Origin: Cymbidium sinense
Lineage: Eukaryota; Streptophyta; Magnoliopsida; Asparagales; Orchidaceae
Direction: 5' to 3'
Length of the DNA stretch: 64,000 nt
Assembly: GCA_021442155.1 (NCBI GenBank)
Contig: CM038221.1
Span: 152,387,601-152,451,600, forward strand
Shown here: positions 45,655-58,230 of the stretch, one piece after another
Numbering within the stretch: the stretch's first letter is position 1
Layout of the letters: every line of letters starts with the position of its first letter
The notes under the pieces: generated by a model
What the model was told of the DNA's origin: nothing
What the model saw: only the letters and a program-made list of their open reading frames with translations
Database searches by the model: none
Made by a program: the position numbers and the translations under genes

Positions 45655-46145
45655 CTTTTTCATCTTTTTTTTCTATTTGAATTTTGACCAAGTTCACGAG
45701 AAAAGATGTTTTGATTTTGAGGAAGATAGTAGGTCGCATCCTCATTTATGTCAACCTCTTTAATTGAAAATAGCTTTTTATCTCCTTTGACACAGTATTC
45801 GATTATACCTCTTTGGAACTTGATGCACTGATGAAGGGAGGATATAATCATCTTGTTATGGTGCATCGAAGGCCTATCGAGCAAAGAAGAGAATGATGTA
45901 CTCAAATCAATTATATTGAACTTGGTTTCAATCTTCCAGACACCTATTTCCAAACGTAACACTATGGAGCCTAAATCTCTCTCACCTTGTTCATTGAATC
46001 CTCTCAATATCACATGATCTCCTCAGAGTGTAGAGATACCAATCCTCAAGTACACAAGGGTCTTTAGACTCATAATGTTCACTGATGCACTTAGATCAAC
46101 AAGAACCCTAGAAAGTCTAAATCTGCCCATATCCACTGTAATGTA
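45655..46145 (-). pseudogene. Aspartic protease remnant of element A
   Basis: Near 46,110-46,060 the minus strand reads RVLVDLSASVNIMSLKTL. The catalytic Asp is in VDLSAS, where the family has D-G/T/S-G-A/S, so the Gly is replaced. A stop and frame change near 46,025 separate it from the open stretch 45,660-46,013 (117 codons). That stretch contains RDLGSIVLRLEIGVWKIE, IIDLSTSFSSLLDRPSM and SSLHQCIKFQRGIIEY. The usual LLGRPW is LLDRPS here. The order and spacing match C (3,090-3,540), and the C-terminal NSNRKKR leads into the basic microsatellite. Confidence 0.85.
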
Positions 46146-46462
46146 GAGGGGACGATTGGGCTACATATCCCCTAGAAGAAGGTCTTCATCTATGAAAGTG
46201 ACTCCTTGGGCTTCTCTTGAATAATGTGCCTCCTCTCTAACAGCGGTCAGCTAAGCTAAGCATATCTCTGGATTAAGAAGAGCATTGATTATGATTCCCT
46301 CATATCTTTGGATAAGATAAGGGCATCATATATGCTTAGTTTAGCTGACAACTTTCTTAGGTGAGAAAGAACATTGTAATCAACTCTGGGTTGATCCTCC
46401 ACAAGCATATCCATGGGTGGAGCATCCTATGGAGAGGCTTCTTGCTCACTAGTACCAATGAC

Positions 46463-48547
46463 TTATTTTCCCTTATCTTGAGGAGCTGCCTTAGGAAGTA
46501 GAACCTTGCCACTACGGAGGTTAACTTCGGTGATCTTTTGTGGCGAGTTAGTGGAAGATTCTACTTGCTCATCAGGCTCACCTATAGCTTCTCCTATAGG
46601 ACCCTTGAAATCAGATGATTTCAAGTCTATCTCAAGAAGTGAACCCATATTATTTAGAGAAGGAAAGTCCATCTCTGAATCAAAAAGAGGAAGATTGGAG
46701 TTGTTATAATTATTATTTAGATTTGAAGAGTTTTCTATGAGAGAAAAATTAGACAACCCATCAGAAGCAACACAGATGTGATTCAAACTAGCTTTATTCC
46801 TTGATTTCTTGGATTTAGAAGGAGATACATAGTAAAAATCTAATAAAGTAAGTGGGGGGGGTGAGGGATTTGATGCCCTCATTTGCCGATACAAGATGTC
46901 TGCTAGAAGAAGAGCTAGCTGAAGTAGAAGTGTCAGCTGAAGTAGTAGCTACAATGGTGGAATGACTCGGTGGGTTGCACTACTTGGCTTTCCAAAGTGT
47001 GTGGGTTATTCTCACCGCTTGTTGTTGAGCTCCCACTTTCCCTAAGTTGTCTTTGGCAATTTGCAAACCTTCCTTGATGTTGGAGGTTCAAGCTGCCTCA
47101 GGCCTACAAGGAAAGTTTTTTGATTTTTTAAATAATCTTTTTAGAGGTTCGGGATAATGAGATATCTCAACCTTCTTTTATTCTGAGAGGATCACATGTA
47201 TCCCCAAGGATTACCCTAATGAAACTGGATGGTTACTCCACTAGATATTCCTTAGGGATAACTATGGCGCCTGCCAGTCCTTGAATGTAAAAAAATCCTC
47301 CAAAATATGGCCTAACATGCGATGGTAGGGGCAAAAGTTAGGATCATTTCTCCTGCCCACTTCCTTCGGCTTCCTAGGCTCGGGTAGTTGAAAATCAGGT
47401 TTCTTTAAGAGGTTCTTAAATATTTTCCTAATTATCTTCCTTTGAAATGAATAAGATTTATCTAGTTTATCCTAATGATTAGGTGGAAGAGTAGCTATGG
47501 TGGTATGTAATAGGGTATGGTGAGGAGAAGGCCATGGAGGCTACTGGTGGATGGATGGCCTAGGTGGTGGTAGAAGGTGGAAGTGATGGTTGTAGAGCAC
47601 AAGGTCTGCTAATCACCTTGCTTCCCTTGTCCAATCACGCCTGGCTTCCTTTCATAAGCTTTCTATGGCTTTGAGTTTGTTGATTGATCTTGAAAAGGTA
47701 ACTGTTTGGCCTCTCCTTGTAGACTAGCCACCTTGTTGATTAGCTTCTAAAGTGTCTTGATGGTAAAACCTTTGAGCATGAAGTTAACTGGGCCATGAAT
47801 ATTCATTAGTAGAATTTCAATGGCGTGCTATTCACACAACTACGGTTCATATTTCATACTCAAATTGCATCATCTGAGAATATAGTCAATGAGAGACTCA
47901 CCAGGGTGTTGTTGTGCTACAATGAGATCACCCACAGTCACCCTTTGCTGAGCTCTAGCAAACCTATTGAGGAAGAGTTGCTCCAACTCAACAAAAGTCT
48001 TCACTGAACTATTAGGGACTTTAACATACCAATCAAAGGCTATTCCTACTAAACTACGATAAAAAAAGATGAATAAGAGCATCGTGCACCAAGGTACAAT
48101 TGGTGGCGCGCTATGTATGGTTCCCGCCATCAAAGCTCTTGAAAGAAGGTGGCATAAAACCCTTAGGATACTGGATAACATCAAATTCTTCTAGGTGGGT
48201 CTACCCTTTGGAACCGATGAACCACCTCGGGCTTGCGCCAACACTTCTCTCACTTATTGCTCAATCATGAATTTAATATCCTTTTCTTGTATGGAGGTAT
48301 TATCCACTACCTTCCTATACAAGGTGCCACCGCTCAGGTGAAGTCTTGGGATCCAAGACATGCAATAACTTAGTCGAGAGCTCCATAATAGTAGATGCAA
48401 TGTGGGGCTAAGTGCCAAAACCATTTCTAGCAAGTCTTCAAGCCTCTTTCCCATCCTATATATTTGTTCATCCTTCTGTTTAAGTTGTTGAAGGAGGTGT
48501 TGGGTCAAATGAGTTGTGTCATCCTGTTCGATCGCAACACCTTCCAA
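46463..48547 (-). pseudogene. gag: gag remnant of element A
   Basis: Three open parts remain. The N-terminus at 48,254-48,547 (97 codons) has LLQQLKQKDEQIYRMGKRLE, a likely coiled coil. The capsid-like core at 47,870-48,184 (104 codons) carries AFDWYVKVPNSSVKTFVEL, QLFLNRFARAQQRVTVGDL and AQQHPGESLIDYILR, the typical Ty3/gypsy Gag core. A zinc-knuckle-like word, FCPYHRMLGH, lies at about 47,304-47,333. The C-terminal part at 46,463-46,894 (143 codons) has LLDFYYVSPSKSKKSRNKA and a Ser/Asn-rich tail. Stops and shifts separate the parts. The matching pieces in C confirm the order. Confidence 0.85.
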
Positions 48548-48559
48548 ACCATACTGATC

Positions 48560-50130
48560 CTAAAGGAGGGAACCCTTGGAGTCTATCATATGCACCTCGG
48601 CTGAATCTTTCAACAAATCATCTTTGTTGGGATCAAAGCTAACTTTTTCTTCCTCTAAGTTAGACCGCATACCCTAGAATTTCCTTCTTCTCAACAAGAT
48701 AATGTGCTATGATGTCATCTAGGAGCGGTCTAACTGCGCAGGAAAAAGATCTTGGCTGACCGGTGGTGGGATCATGCTCATGAAAGGAGATGCATATGAC
48801 CTCCCCGGTATCTAGAGAGCTAACCCTATGAGGGCTACACTCACTAGAAGAAATGTGCTCCTAATTATCATCTACTATGGGAGGAGTGCTACTCCTGGGA
48901 GGATCTATCGCCATGGGGCAACTGAACTATCCCCTTCTCCCTTTTCTGCTGCTATGTCCAAGATTTGCTAAGGTGGTGGTTGTGATGGCATGACTACGAT
49001 GCTCTATGGTTTTCACTCCTTCTTCACCACAATTGAAGCAAGAGGTTGAGCAGGAGAGTTCAGCCTCGCCTTAGTTGGCAGTGTAGATGAAATGAAATCT
49101 TTTGATTGTAGTCGGATCACCAATGGACCTCTATTTTCCCCCGATGCTACATTCATGGCCTTTTATGGAACTGTGGAAGATGAAATACTGCTAAGATATG
49201 AGAAGGCTAGAGGAAGTCCACTGGAGGCAAATTATCCAGCATACCGATGTCTCTTCTAGTGGTGACATTGATACCCTCTCGGGCCCTCTCTCAGATAGGC
49301 TTGCAATGGGATGACTAGTGAATCTGGGACTCGACCATCCATAAGCCCCACCAACTCGGTGATGTAAGTCGAATAATGATCTCTCCTGTCTGTAGGAGCC
49401 TCATACAACCATGTGGAGGACATTGATACTCACATCTTCCTCATCAAGAGAGAGGGTGAAACTTGTTCTATGTATGTAAAAGGTAAACTATCCTGGGTGT
49501 CTCCTCTACTAAATTGAGAAACTTCCTCCATCTTTGATGACATGATGCGCTTGATCCATCATCTGCTGTCGTGATTGAGTCCCGCCGGGAGGAGTGCAAG
49601 AACTAGACCTACCTCAGGGAGACTATCCCTGAAGCTAGGGCAACCTTCCCCTTGGAAGAAGCCAACAAGTGGGTGTTAGCCCATACTGGGGCAACAATGA
49701 CAACAACTGAACGAATAGGTGCTGAAACTGCAACTACTACTAGAACTGCTATAGTTCCTCTTCAGTGAGGGAAACTTAAAGTCTTACAATATCTCAACAT
49801 GGATGACCAGCTTCTGCCCGGCCACCACACTCCTATTGACGGTTGTGAGGGTTGTCCCTTCACAAGTGATTCTGGCCCCTTCGAACCCTCAGCCAAAGTG
49901 AATGAGATGGACAAATTCAGTATGTGGGAGGCTGGCCCAATCCAACGCCAAATCCATCCTAAAAGGAAAAGTGAAGACATACTTCTAGGCATTGTGTAAC
50001 AACTTGAGAAATTGACAGAGTTAAAATATTGCAATTTTAAAAAACAAACCTCAATCAGATTTCTGCTTTTGTATTTTACTAAACTTTTGAATTGTGATTT
50101 AGAATTTGAACCCACACTCAACAATTTGAA
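48560..50130 (-). pseudogene. Pre-gag region of element A
   Basis: The longest open part is 49,762-50,124 (120 codons), with a Trp-rich FLLGWIWRWIGPASHI segment; no known domain is seen. Below it the frame is broken. Segments near 49,330 and 48,900-49,010 match element C (near 222 and 640-700). The complementary frame at 49,799-49,999 is probably a shadow. The location equals the extra 5' ORF of Ogre-type elements, but I cannot show relation. Confidence 0.45.
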
Positions 50131-50179
50131 AATTTTAAGTGGGACTCTTTGATTTTAGGAGAGATTTTTGAATTTAGAA

Positions 50180-51880
50180 TCCATTTTCAACAAATTTGTG
50201 TATGTTGGAAATAGGTTCAAATATTTTGAAGAGATTGATGCATCCATCTGTTCATATTTGAATTTGATTTTTGTGTTTGAGTACCCTTTATTTAACAAAT
50301 TTGAGTATGTTAAAATCAAGGGTCAATTGATTTTATTTGGGTTTACTCATTTAGCAAATTTGGGTATGCCAATGAGTTATTTGAAAATAATTTTCTTTTC
50401 TTTTACTTATTTGTGAATCATGAGTGAATTATGTGTGAGTTTGAAAATGGAATCTTTACTTACCAAATTTGGGTATGCTAAATAAAAGACCAAAATGTGT
50501 TTGATTTTTATGATTTTGAAATGAGGATCTTTACTTAGTAAATTTGGGTATGCTAACTAAAAGATCCAAATGTGTTTTGATTTTTTTTTTTTAAAGAGGA
50601 TCTTTACTTAGCAAATTTGGGTATGCTAAATAAAGTGTCCAAATGTGTTTGATTTTTATGATTTTGAAAAGAGGATCTTTACTTAGCAAATTTCGGTATG
50701 CAAAATAAAAGATCCAAAATGTGTTTAATTTTTTTTTTGTGATTTGATCTTGAAAAGAGAATCTTCACTTAGCAAATTTGGGTATGTTAAATGAAGAATC
50801 CAAATGTGTTTGATTTTTTATTTTTGAAAGAGGATCTTCACTTAGCAAATTTGGGTATGCTAAATGAAAGATCCAAATGTGTTTGATTTTTTATGATTTT
50901 GAAAAGAGGGTCTTTATTTAGCAAATTTGGGTATGCTAAATAAAAGATCCAAATATGTTTTTTTTTTTTAAAAGAGGATCTTCACTTAGCAAATTTGGGT
51001 ATGCTAAATAAAGGATCCAAAAGTGTTTGATTTTTTTTATTTGAAAAGAGGATCTTTATTTAGCAAATTTGGGTATCCTAAATAAAGGAACCTATGTGTG
51101 TTTAATTTTTGATTTTGAAAAGAGGATCTTTACTTAGCAAATTTGGGTATGCTAAATAAAAGATCCAAATGTGTTTTGATTTTTTGATTTTTTTTTTTAA
51201 AATGAAACCTTTTCTTAGCAAAATTGGGTATGTTAAGTTAAGAATCCAAGTGTGTTTGATTTTTTTGATTTTGAAAAGAGGATCTTTACTTAGAAAATTT
51301 GGGTATGCTAAATAAAGGATCCAAATGTATTTCATTTTTGATTTTCGAAAAGAGGACATTTACTTAGCAAATTTGGGTATGCTAAATAAAAGCTCCAAAT
51401 GTGTTTTATTTTAATGATTTTGAAAAGAGGATCTTTACTTAGAAAATTTTGGGTATGCTAAATAAAGGATCCCAATGTGTTTTTGGTTTTGATGTTTTGA
51501 TTTTTTAAAAATGAGAACTTTACTTAACAAATTTGTGTATGCTACAAAAGGTTCAAATGTATTTTTGGCTTTGATGTTTTGATTTTTGAAAATGAGAACT
51601 TTACTTAGCAAATTTGGGTATGCTAAATAAAGTTCAAATGTATTTTTTTTATGTTTTGATTTTTGAACATGAGAACTTTACTTTAGCAAATTTGGGTATG
51701 CTAAATAAAGTTCAAATGTGTTTTTATTTTTGATGTTTTAATTTTTAAAAATGAGAACTTTACTTAGCAAATTTGGGTATGCTAAATGAAGTTCAAATGT
51801 GTTTCTATATTTGATGTCTTGATTTTGAAAAGAGGGATCTTTATTTAGCAAATTTGGTATGCTAAATAAAAAAAGAAAAA
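50180..51880 (-). repeat. ~77-bp tandem array with conserved hairpin in A leader
   Basis: About 20 units with the core 'caaatttgggtatgctaa' recur at intervals of about 68-86 bases, for example at 50,463, 50,540, 50,610, 50,843, 50,921, 51,062, 51,138, 51,295, 51,370, 51,610, 51,686, 51,766 and 51,850. Every unit can form a stem: TTAGCA, loop AATTTGGGTA, TGCTAA, usually enclosed by an outer stem such as GGATCTTT/AAAGATCC or GAACTTTA/TAAAGTTC. Between hairpins are T-rich linkers ('tgtgtttgatttttt'). The array lies between the primer site and pre-gag, so it would be in the RNA leader. Open frames at 50,168-50,416 and 51,102-51,359 are repeat artefacts. Confidence 0.93.
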
Positions 51881-51889
51881 AATCCAAAA

Positions 51890-52900
51890 TTATTTTGAAA
51901 AAAGAAACTCTCATTTGACAAATTTGGGTATGTCAAATGGGAAACAATTATGTTTTATTTTTCAAAGATGAAATTTTTGTGTGTGATTGTTGCTTTTTGA
52001 AAAGAAAGAAATTCTAACTTAACACATGTGGGATGTGTTGAGTGGAATTTCAAATAGTGTAATTTTATTTGAAAATAAAACCTCCATCCAACATATTTGA
52101 ATATATTGAATAAAGAAGATTATTTTCAAATTTATACTTTTTGAAAAAGATAGAAATTTCAACTTCAACATATATGAGATATGTTGAAATGGAATTTCAA
52201 TGCTATGATATGATTTTATTTGGGAAAGAAATTTCATTTAATAAATTTGGGTATATTGAAAAAGGATGTTCATTTTTAAATATGTGCTTTTTGGAAAGAT
52301 GATTTTTTATTTTATTTTTGAAAAGATGATTTTTGATCTTGTTCTTGAAAAGATGATTGTTGATTTTATTTTGAAATGAAATCTTCATTCAATAAATTTG
52401 GTATATTGAATGATGTTCATTTTCAAATATGCGCTTTTTGAAATGATCATTTTTTTTTAAAAGATGATTGTTGATTTTGTTTTTGAAAAGATAATTGTTG
52501 ATTTTATTTTTGAAATGATGATTGTTAATTTTATTTTTGAAATGATGATTACTGATTTTATTTTTGAAATAAAATCTTCATTCAATAAATTTGGGTATAT
52601 TGAATGAGGATATCTATTTGTGCTTTTTGAAAAAATAATTTTTTATTTTGTTTTTTTTTTGAAATGAAATCTTTATTCAATAAATTTGGGTATATTGAAT
52701 GAGGATGTTCATTTGTGCTTTTCGAAAGGATGATTCTTTTTTTTTTTTTTTTTTGAAAAGATGATTGTTGATTTTATTTTTGAAATGAAATCTTCATTCA
52801 ATAAATTTGGGTATATTGAATAAGGATGTTCATTTGTGCTTTTTTGAAAGATGATTGTTGATTTTATTTTTGAAAAGATCCTGCATGTTAGATGAGGTTG
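51890..52900 (-). repeat. Diverged second part of the leader hairpin array
   Basis: The same loop is present but the stems are different: CATTTGACA/TGTCAAATG (51,912-51,939), CTTAACACAT/ATGTGTTGAG (52,018-52,042), TTCAACATAT/ATATGTTGAA (52,154-52,178) and ATTCAATA/TATTGAAT (52,388, 52,580, 52,677 and 52,795). Spacing is 70-190 bases because 'tgattgttgattttatttttgaaa' segments of about 30 bases are themselves repeated between hairpins (52,300-52,560 and 52,750-52,880). A T-run lies at 52,737-52,754. Frames at 52,019-52,388 are low-complexity. Confidence 0.9.
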
Positions 52901-53260
52901 AAATATTTTATTATGTGATTTTTTTTTGAAAAGTGAAATTTTTATGAAGGATTTATTTTTTCTTTATTTTAGAATGAACCTTACCTTACCATAGAAATGG
53001 TAAGGGAAGTTCAACAAAAATTTCTTAGTCATTTCTTTTTGTTTAGATTTTATTTTCACCTATTGGGGAACCCAACAGGGGTTTTAAGACCCACACAAAG
53101 TGAGGTCCTAAAACCTAAAGGATGTTGGCTAGCTTAGATTAAGAATGAAATAAACTAAGTGCCAATGGAAAAGAAAGATAGTCTTGGACTCATACAAAAT
53201 ATAAATCCACTATCGATACTTGGAGACAATGATCATTTACCAAAGATGGAGAAAGGAACC
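52900..53260 (-). other. Unique leader segment between hairpin array and primer site of A
   Basis: No gene is seen. It contains 'cctattggggaacccaac' and a perfect 20-base inverted match (53,220-53,239) to the adjacent LTR (53,700-53,719). Otherwise it is non-repetitive within the window. Confidence 0.7.
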
Positions 53261-53279
53261 ATCCCCAGCGGAGTAGCTA
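53261..53279 (-). other. Primer-binding site of element A (tRNA-Arg-like)
   Basis: The minus strand reads TAGCTACTCCGCTGGGGAT, 8 bases after the end of the 5' LTR (53,288). From memory, Ogre/Tat elements use a site close to TGGCGACTC.GCTGGGGA, complementary to the 3' end of a tRNA-Arg. This copy differs at two bases (G to A, G to T). It fixes which LTR of A is the 5' one and agrees with the gag-pol direction. Confidence 0.7.
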
Positions 53280-56200
53280 GAAAAATCTATGGTGTTTAAC
53301 TTTTTTATTTCTCAAACTCTTCTAAAGGAATTTGAAAAATAAAAAATATTTTGGTATGTTATTGTGACAACATGTAGATTCGCAGATGTTCTCATTAGGT
53401 TGATCGAGTATAGCATTGAGGAATGATGTACTATCTCGAGAGACAGAAGTCACCATCCTACAATAGACCTAATCACATATGAGGACTAAGGACAATTAAT
53501 GTCTCTACAATGGATCACATATGAGGACTCTAAGGACAATGGGTCTTTGAATGTACCAGAAATTCTTCCCCTACTGTATATGGAAAAGTAAAGTAGGATT
53601 TATTTTAAATCAGGTTCATTAAGTTCCCTATGGAGGCATGCCCCCATAGTTAATTACATCTTAAAGAATGAGATTCTTTAAGAATATTCTCGATTAAGAT
53701 AAATGATCATTGTCTCCAAAGATTTCAAAGATAGGACTATCAATAAATTGGTTATTTTTGAAAAATCAAGTGAGATTGATCAAAAGGAGGGAGTTATTAT
53801 TGAAGCCAAAGAGAGATGAGTAGGGGATACTCATGATGCTAGGAAGCCTAGCGAGCATCCCAAACTATCCTATAGTTGGGCTTTATATGTTTTTTAAAAT
53901 TTGAAGAGAGCTAATTATTTGAGTTGAATTTTTATTAGAAATCTAGGGCTTACAATTCCATTATACAAGATCATGGAAATGCCTAAGAGGTGAGGATTTA
54001 TGCTTGTAGCCAAAGGGAAACAACCACCTCAGAACCTAAATCTAGGGAGCTTTGGTGAAGGCCAAGGCATGACCTAAATCTAAGGCAAAAATGGGTATAT
54101 GGTTTACTTCCACAAGAGAGGATAAACCACCCGATTATTGGACTTACAACCGCCTGGGGGTGGATGCCAAATAACTCCTCCTACAATTTTAAGTACATGT
54201 AGAAAAGTCTTATGCCTTACAAGATAGTTAGGCTATTATTTATTTAGAAAGAGACTAAGTCCTTAAACACACTCCCTAAAAGACTAGATCATGTAGGGCA
54301 TGAATGATGACTTAAATCTAATGCAAATTTTGTTAATTTTATTTTTATTTTTGGATAACTTATTTGAAAGAGGTTATGGGATTCATATGCCTAATGCATG
54401 AGAAATTGGTTATGGGCCAAAATCAGAAGAAGGAGGTGTGTTTCCACCATGGCTCTCAAAGGTCAATCCAAGTTCGGCAAGGTGGAAGCCCTCCATTAGC
54501 AAGAGTGAAGCAAGTTGATTTTATGCATGATGTAAGACATACAAGATCCAAAGGGGTTGTCAAATCTTTAATTATCTTAATTTATGTCCTAGGCTTTAAG
54601 TGAGGTTATGAGTTGTTAATTTTTGATTTTGAGTTGATTAATTAGATAGAAAATTTATTTATCCTAAGAGCCTAATCGCATCCAAGCCATTCATCAACCA
54701 ATGAAGAAACTAGGAAAAACATGCCATCTTAATGCACAAGCTAAACAAACATCAAACAATTATATAAAGCTAGCACAAAAGAATAAGAGGTCAATGTGGT
54801 TGGGTACCATCGCACAACCCGAAAAGAAATGTGGGTAGCCGATCCCTACCCTTATACAACCCAGATTACAAATGAATAATTACAATCAAAAAGGAATTCA
54901 TGTTATGAGAGTCTTCATTATTCATTCTTCATTTCTTCTTTTCTTTCTTTTCTTTGTTTCTTTCTTCTTTCCTTCTTTTGGTTGGTTGGGATGTGGTTGC
55001 TCCAAGGCTTCACATGGTGCATAAGACTTGGTCTTATGACCAAGGTTCATCCTAATTCTCTCATAACATTCATTCCAAATCTTAATTGCAAAAATTATAT
55101 TAAAATGGGAAATATAAAATCTAACTAAACTTGCAAAATAGAGATTAGCTAAACACACCACACAATCCCAAGTAGTTATAGAAATGAATTGGACTTAGCA
55201 CCCCACACATGGGTAACCAAGTCCACCTGTCCTAATTTTGATTATGCTTAGGGGTATAAGCAACCTGAACAGCAAAAGCATTTATATATTTTTTATTACA
55301 TCGCCCCTTAAGCACAATCCCCTACAAAAGATAATGATTAGAGTAAGATCATCCTATCATCCATTCTACACACATGCACCCTAATATCCACTTTAAAAAT
55401 ATTACATCACAAAATAAAATATTGTATTAAACCATGTACCACCCTAACATAGAGCTAGAAATGGTGACTTAGCCTAATGTGTGTGTCATTTAAGGCTTGT
55501 GTGGCAAGTCTTAGCTAGGCTTTAAGGTTGGAATTTTCTAAGTGTGAAGGATTCAACTTAGAGGGTGGTTTCATTTAAGTGATTTAGTTGATTTGTTAAT
55601 TTTATTTAATGATTTGATTTGGTTTGAATGAACCTACACTTAGTTACTAAATGTTGTAAAGAGAACAAAATATAAGAGAACTTCTCTTTCATCCCTACCT
55701 TAAGTAATTTTTAAGGTAGATTCATTAATGATTTTTCTTTAGTGAATATTTTATTATGTGTTTTAATTAACCCTAAGTTTAGATTTGCTCTAAATAAACC
55801 TATTCAATAAGAAAGGCATTTTAGGATTAATTAAAGTGAATTACTGTCACATAACACATAATAATTTATTTCTTTCTAACATGTTTACCATGCATATGAA
55901 TAAATCCTAAGCATACCTATACATCCAATGTAAATATTAGCACACCTTAATGATGAATGTTAAGAGATATTGCTTAAGAAAATTTGGATATTCCATGATG
56001 CATGATTTTGTTAAGTAGAAAAGAGGGACTCTTTTATCCATTAATTAAATGCACATTTACAAGTATAAAAGATATAAGTGAGTATGACGTCATTATTTTC
56101 TACACCAGGGGTATAAGGCACAAGACCTTCTTGGGGCTACTTAAAGCCTCGCAACCCCGAGATGGCCAAACTAATATACCACATTTCTTAAATATATGTG

Positions 56201-57774
56201 CATATACAAAAAGAAAACAAATGGATGAAGAATCATGCAAAAGATTTTTGTTTGTTTGTTTGATTTGGTTGTATAATTTATGTGTAAATGTGAGGATCCT
56301 TCTTAAATCATAACATAGAAGTGAATAGGAATAGATTTAAACAAGTGTTATGTTCTTTTCAAATGAACTATACACTTTACAAATCCTATACAACCCCATG
56401 TTAAGAAAAGAGAAGAAAATCACATAACACATTCTATGTTATAATCACATGCAAGCTTATAAGTATTTATAAGTAGCATACCTTCATTTATAATCTTTGA
56501 TTTATTGGTTTTGAAAATAGTTTTGATTTAATAGTGATAATCACCACTCATATTCTTACTTTAGCCAAAACATGCAATTTGACGTAAAGGAGACATTTCA
56601 TTTATTTTGATTTTTCAAAAGATATGAATGCATGATTTCATATGGCGTACAATATTTAACATGCTAGGAAAAAAATAAAGTGATGTAAGAATGTAACTTC
56701 ATTCACCCTAATTAATTTCTAAAGGCAAACCTATGAAATAAGATTATTTAAAGTGAATCAACATTCTTTAAAGAGATTTTTATTTTTGTTTTGAATTTAA
56801 TTTTGAAAATGATTTGTGAGAAAGAGTTTGTGGTCTTAACTCATTTCCCCCATGTGTGAATTGGTTTAGTTTAATTTTAGAATCATTAAGTTGATTTTAT
56901 ATTTTGTTTAGGTTAAGGTGTGAATTAAATCCATTAATTACCCCTTACCTATACCACTTTAACATAATTAACCAAATAATTATGAGCCATTATATGATAT
57001 GCAATCACATGGAATTTAAATCAGTAATGCACCTAAGAAATAAAGGATCCTAATGTAATTGGCTCATAATCATTGATTAATTAAGCTAAAGTATTTTCAT
57101 TAAGTACTTTCATAACCTCCCCACACATGTGGGTTGGAAATGATTCCTCAAACTTACCTTTGGCATTTGAACACCTAAGGATCTACCCAGCAAATGATTG
57201 ATTAATTCTATATTAGTTTTAAAAGTTTGATTAGATTAATTAAATAGATCATTAGAGGATTAATCCTTAATTATGTTTGGATTAAGGAAGAAAGGGGGTT
57301 TAGGGATTAACTTAGGGAAAAAACCCTAAACCCATTCCATAAACCTCCTACTTACTTAAACAATATTTAATTATTTCAATTAAGTGATTAAACCACTGTT
57401 CATATGCTTAATTACTCTTAATTATATTAAGTGGTGATTAGGGGTTTATTAATTAATTTCCCTAATTAACTCATTAATAAATTCCAAGAAAATTGGGGGA
57501 GGTAAAGGTCATCCCCCTAATCATGTTTGAGAAATTTAGAATTAATTAATTAAGTAATCAAGAGTAATTAAGGTAATTATATTTTTAATTAAACTCTAAT
57601 TAAGGAAAATCCACTATTCAAAATCAATTAGAAATAATTTTATTGGATTCCCCTCTGAATTATCTTTGAAATGAGCTCTCATTTATATTTTTCTAATTTT
57701 TTACATTTAATTATGAATTTATGAAGTTTCTAAGATTAATGAGTAATTAAACAACCCTAATTAATTAACTAATC

Positions 57775-58230
57775 TTGTTGATGTCATGTGGACCGCTGAC
57801 GCGGCGCGCTTTCCACATGGCATGATGGGATCGGTTATTTAAGTTGTCACATCACATATCGCGTCAGCATGCAATGCTCTTCCTAGCCTGATCATGGATC
57901 GACAAAAGAATAAGCCTGGTTTTAAAGATTAAATCAGAGATAACACATTTAATGGGCCATCCATCCAAAACATGCGGGATAGATGACCCAAGATTCATCT
58001 CTTCCTAAGCTGCGGGAGACGGAGGTCGTCCGTCCTCCATGGCCTGATCTGAGCTCACTTGAGCTCAAATTAGGCAGAGATTCAACTCACACCATCAAGA
58101 AGCATAGGGGAGAACATCCAATGGCTAGATTTTAATGGGATGATAATTCCCTTCATAAAGGACCAAGCATTTTCAATGGAGGATCGGTTTTGAGTCATAC
58201 CTCACTGGAGGCTATCACCAATGCTTCAAA
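57775..58230 (-). promoter_or_regulatory. GC-richer promoter-like block of A 5' LTR
   Basis: This would be the promoter-side block driving element A. It has GACGCGGCGCGC near 57,797-57,808, an ATCCATCC/GGATAGAT inverted pair (57,959-57,982), and a sense-strand 'acttaaataacc' word near 57,835-57,846 that could serve as a TATA-like site. Role inferred from position. Confidence 0.4.

Noticed and set aside
49799..49999. Open frame on the + strand within A's pre-gag region
   Set aside because: It is complementary to the minus-strand frame 49,762-50,124, and I see no independent sign of coding.
50180..52900. CRISPR-like array (short repeated cores at regular spacing)
   Set aside because: The 'spacers' are related T-rich linkers, not unique. 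The cores drift, the setting is a plant retrotransposon leader, and no cas genes exist in the window.
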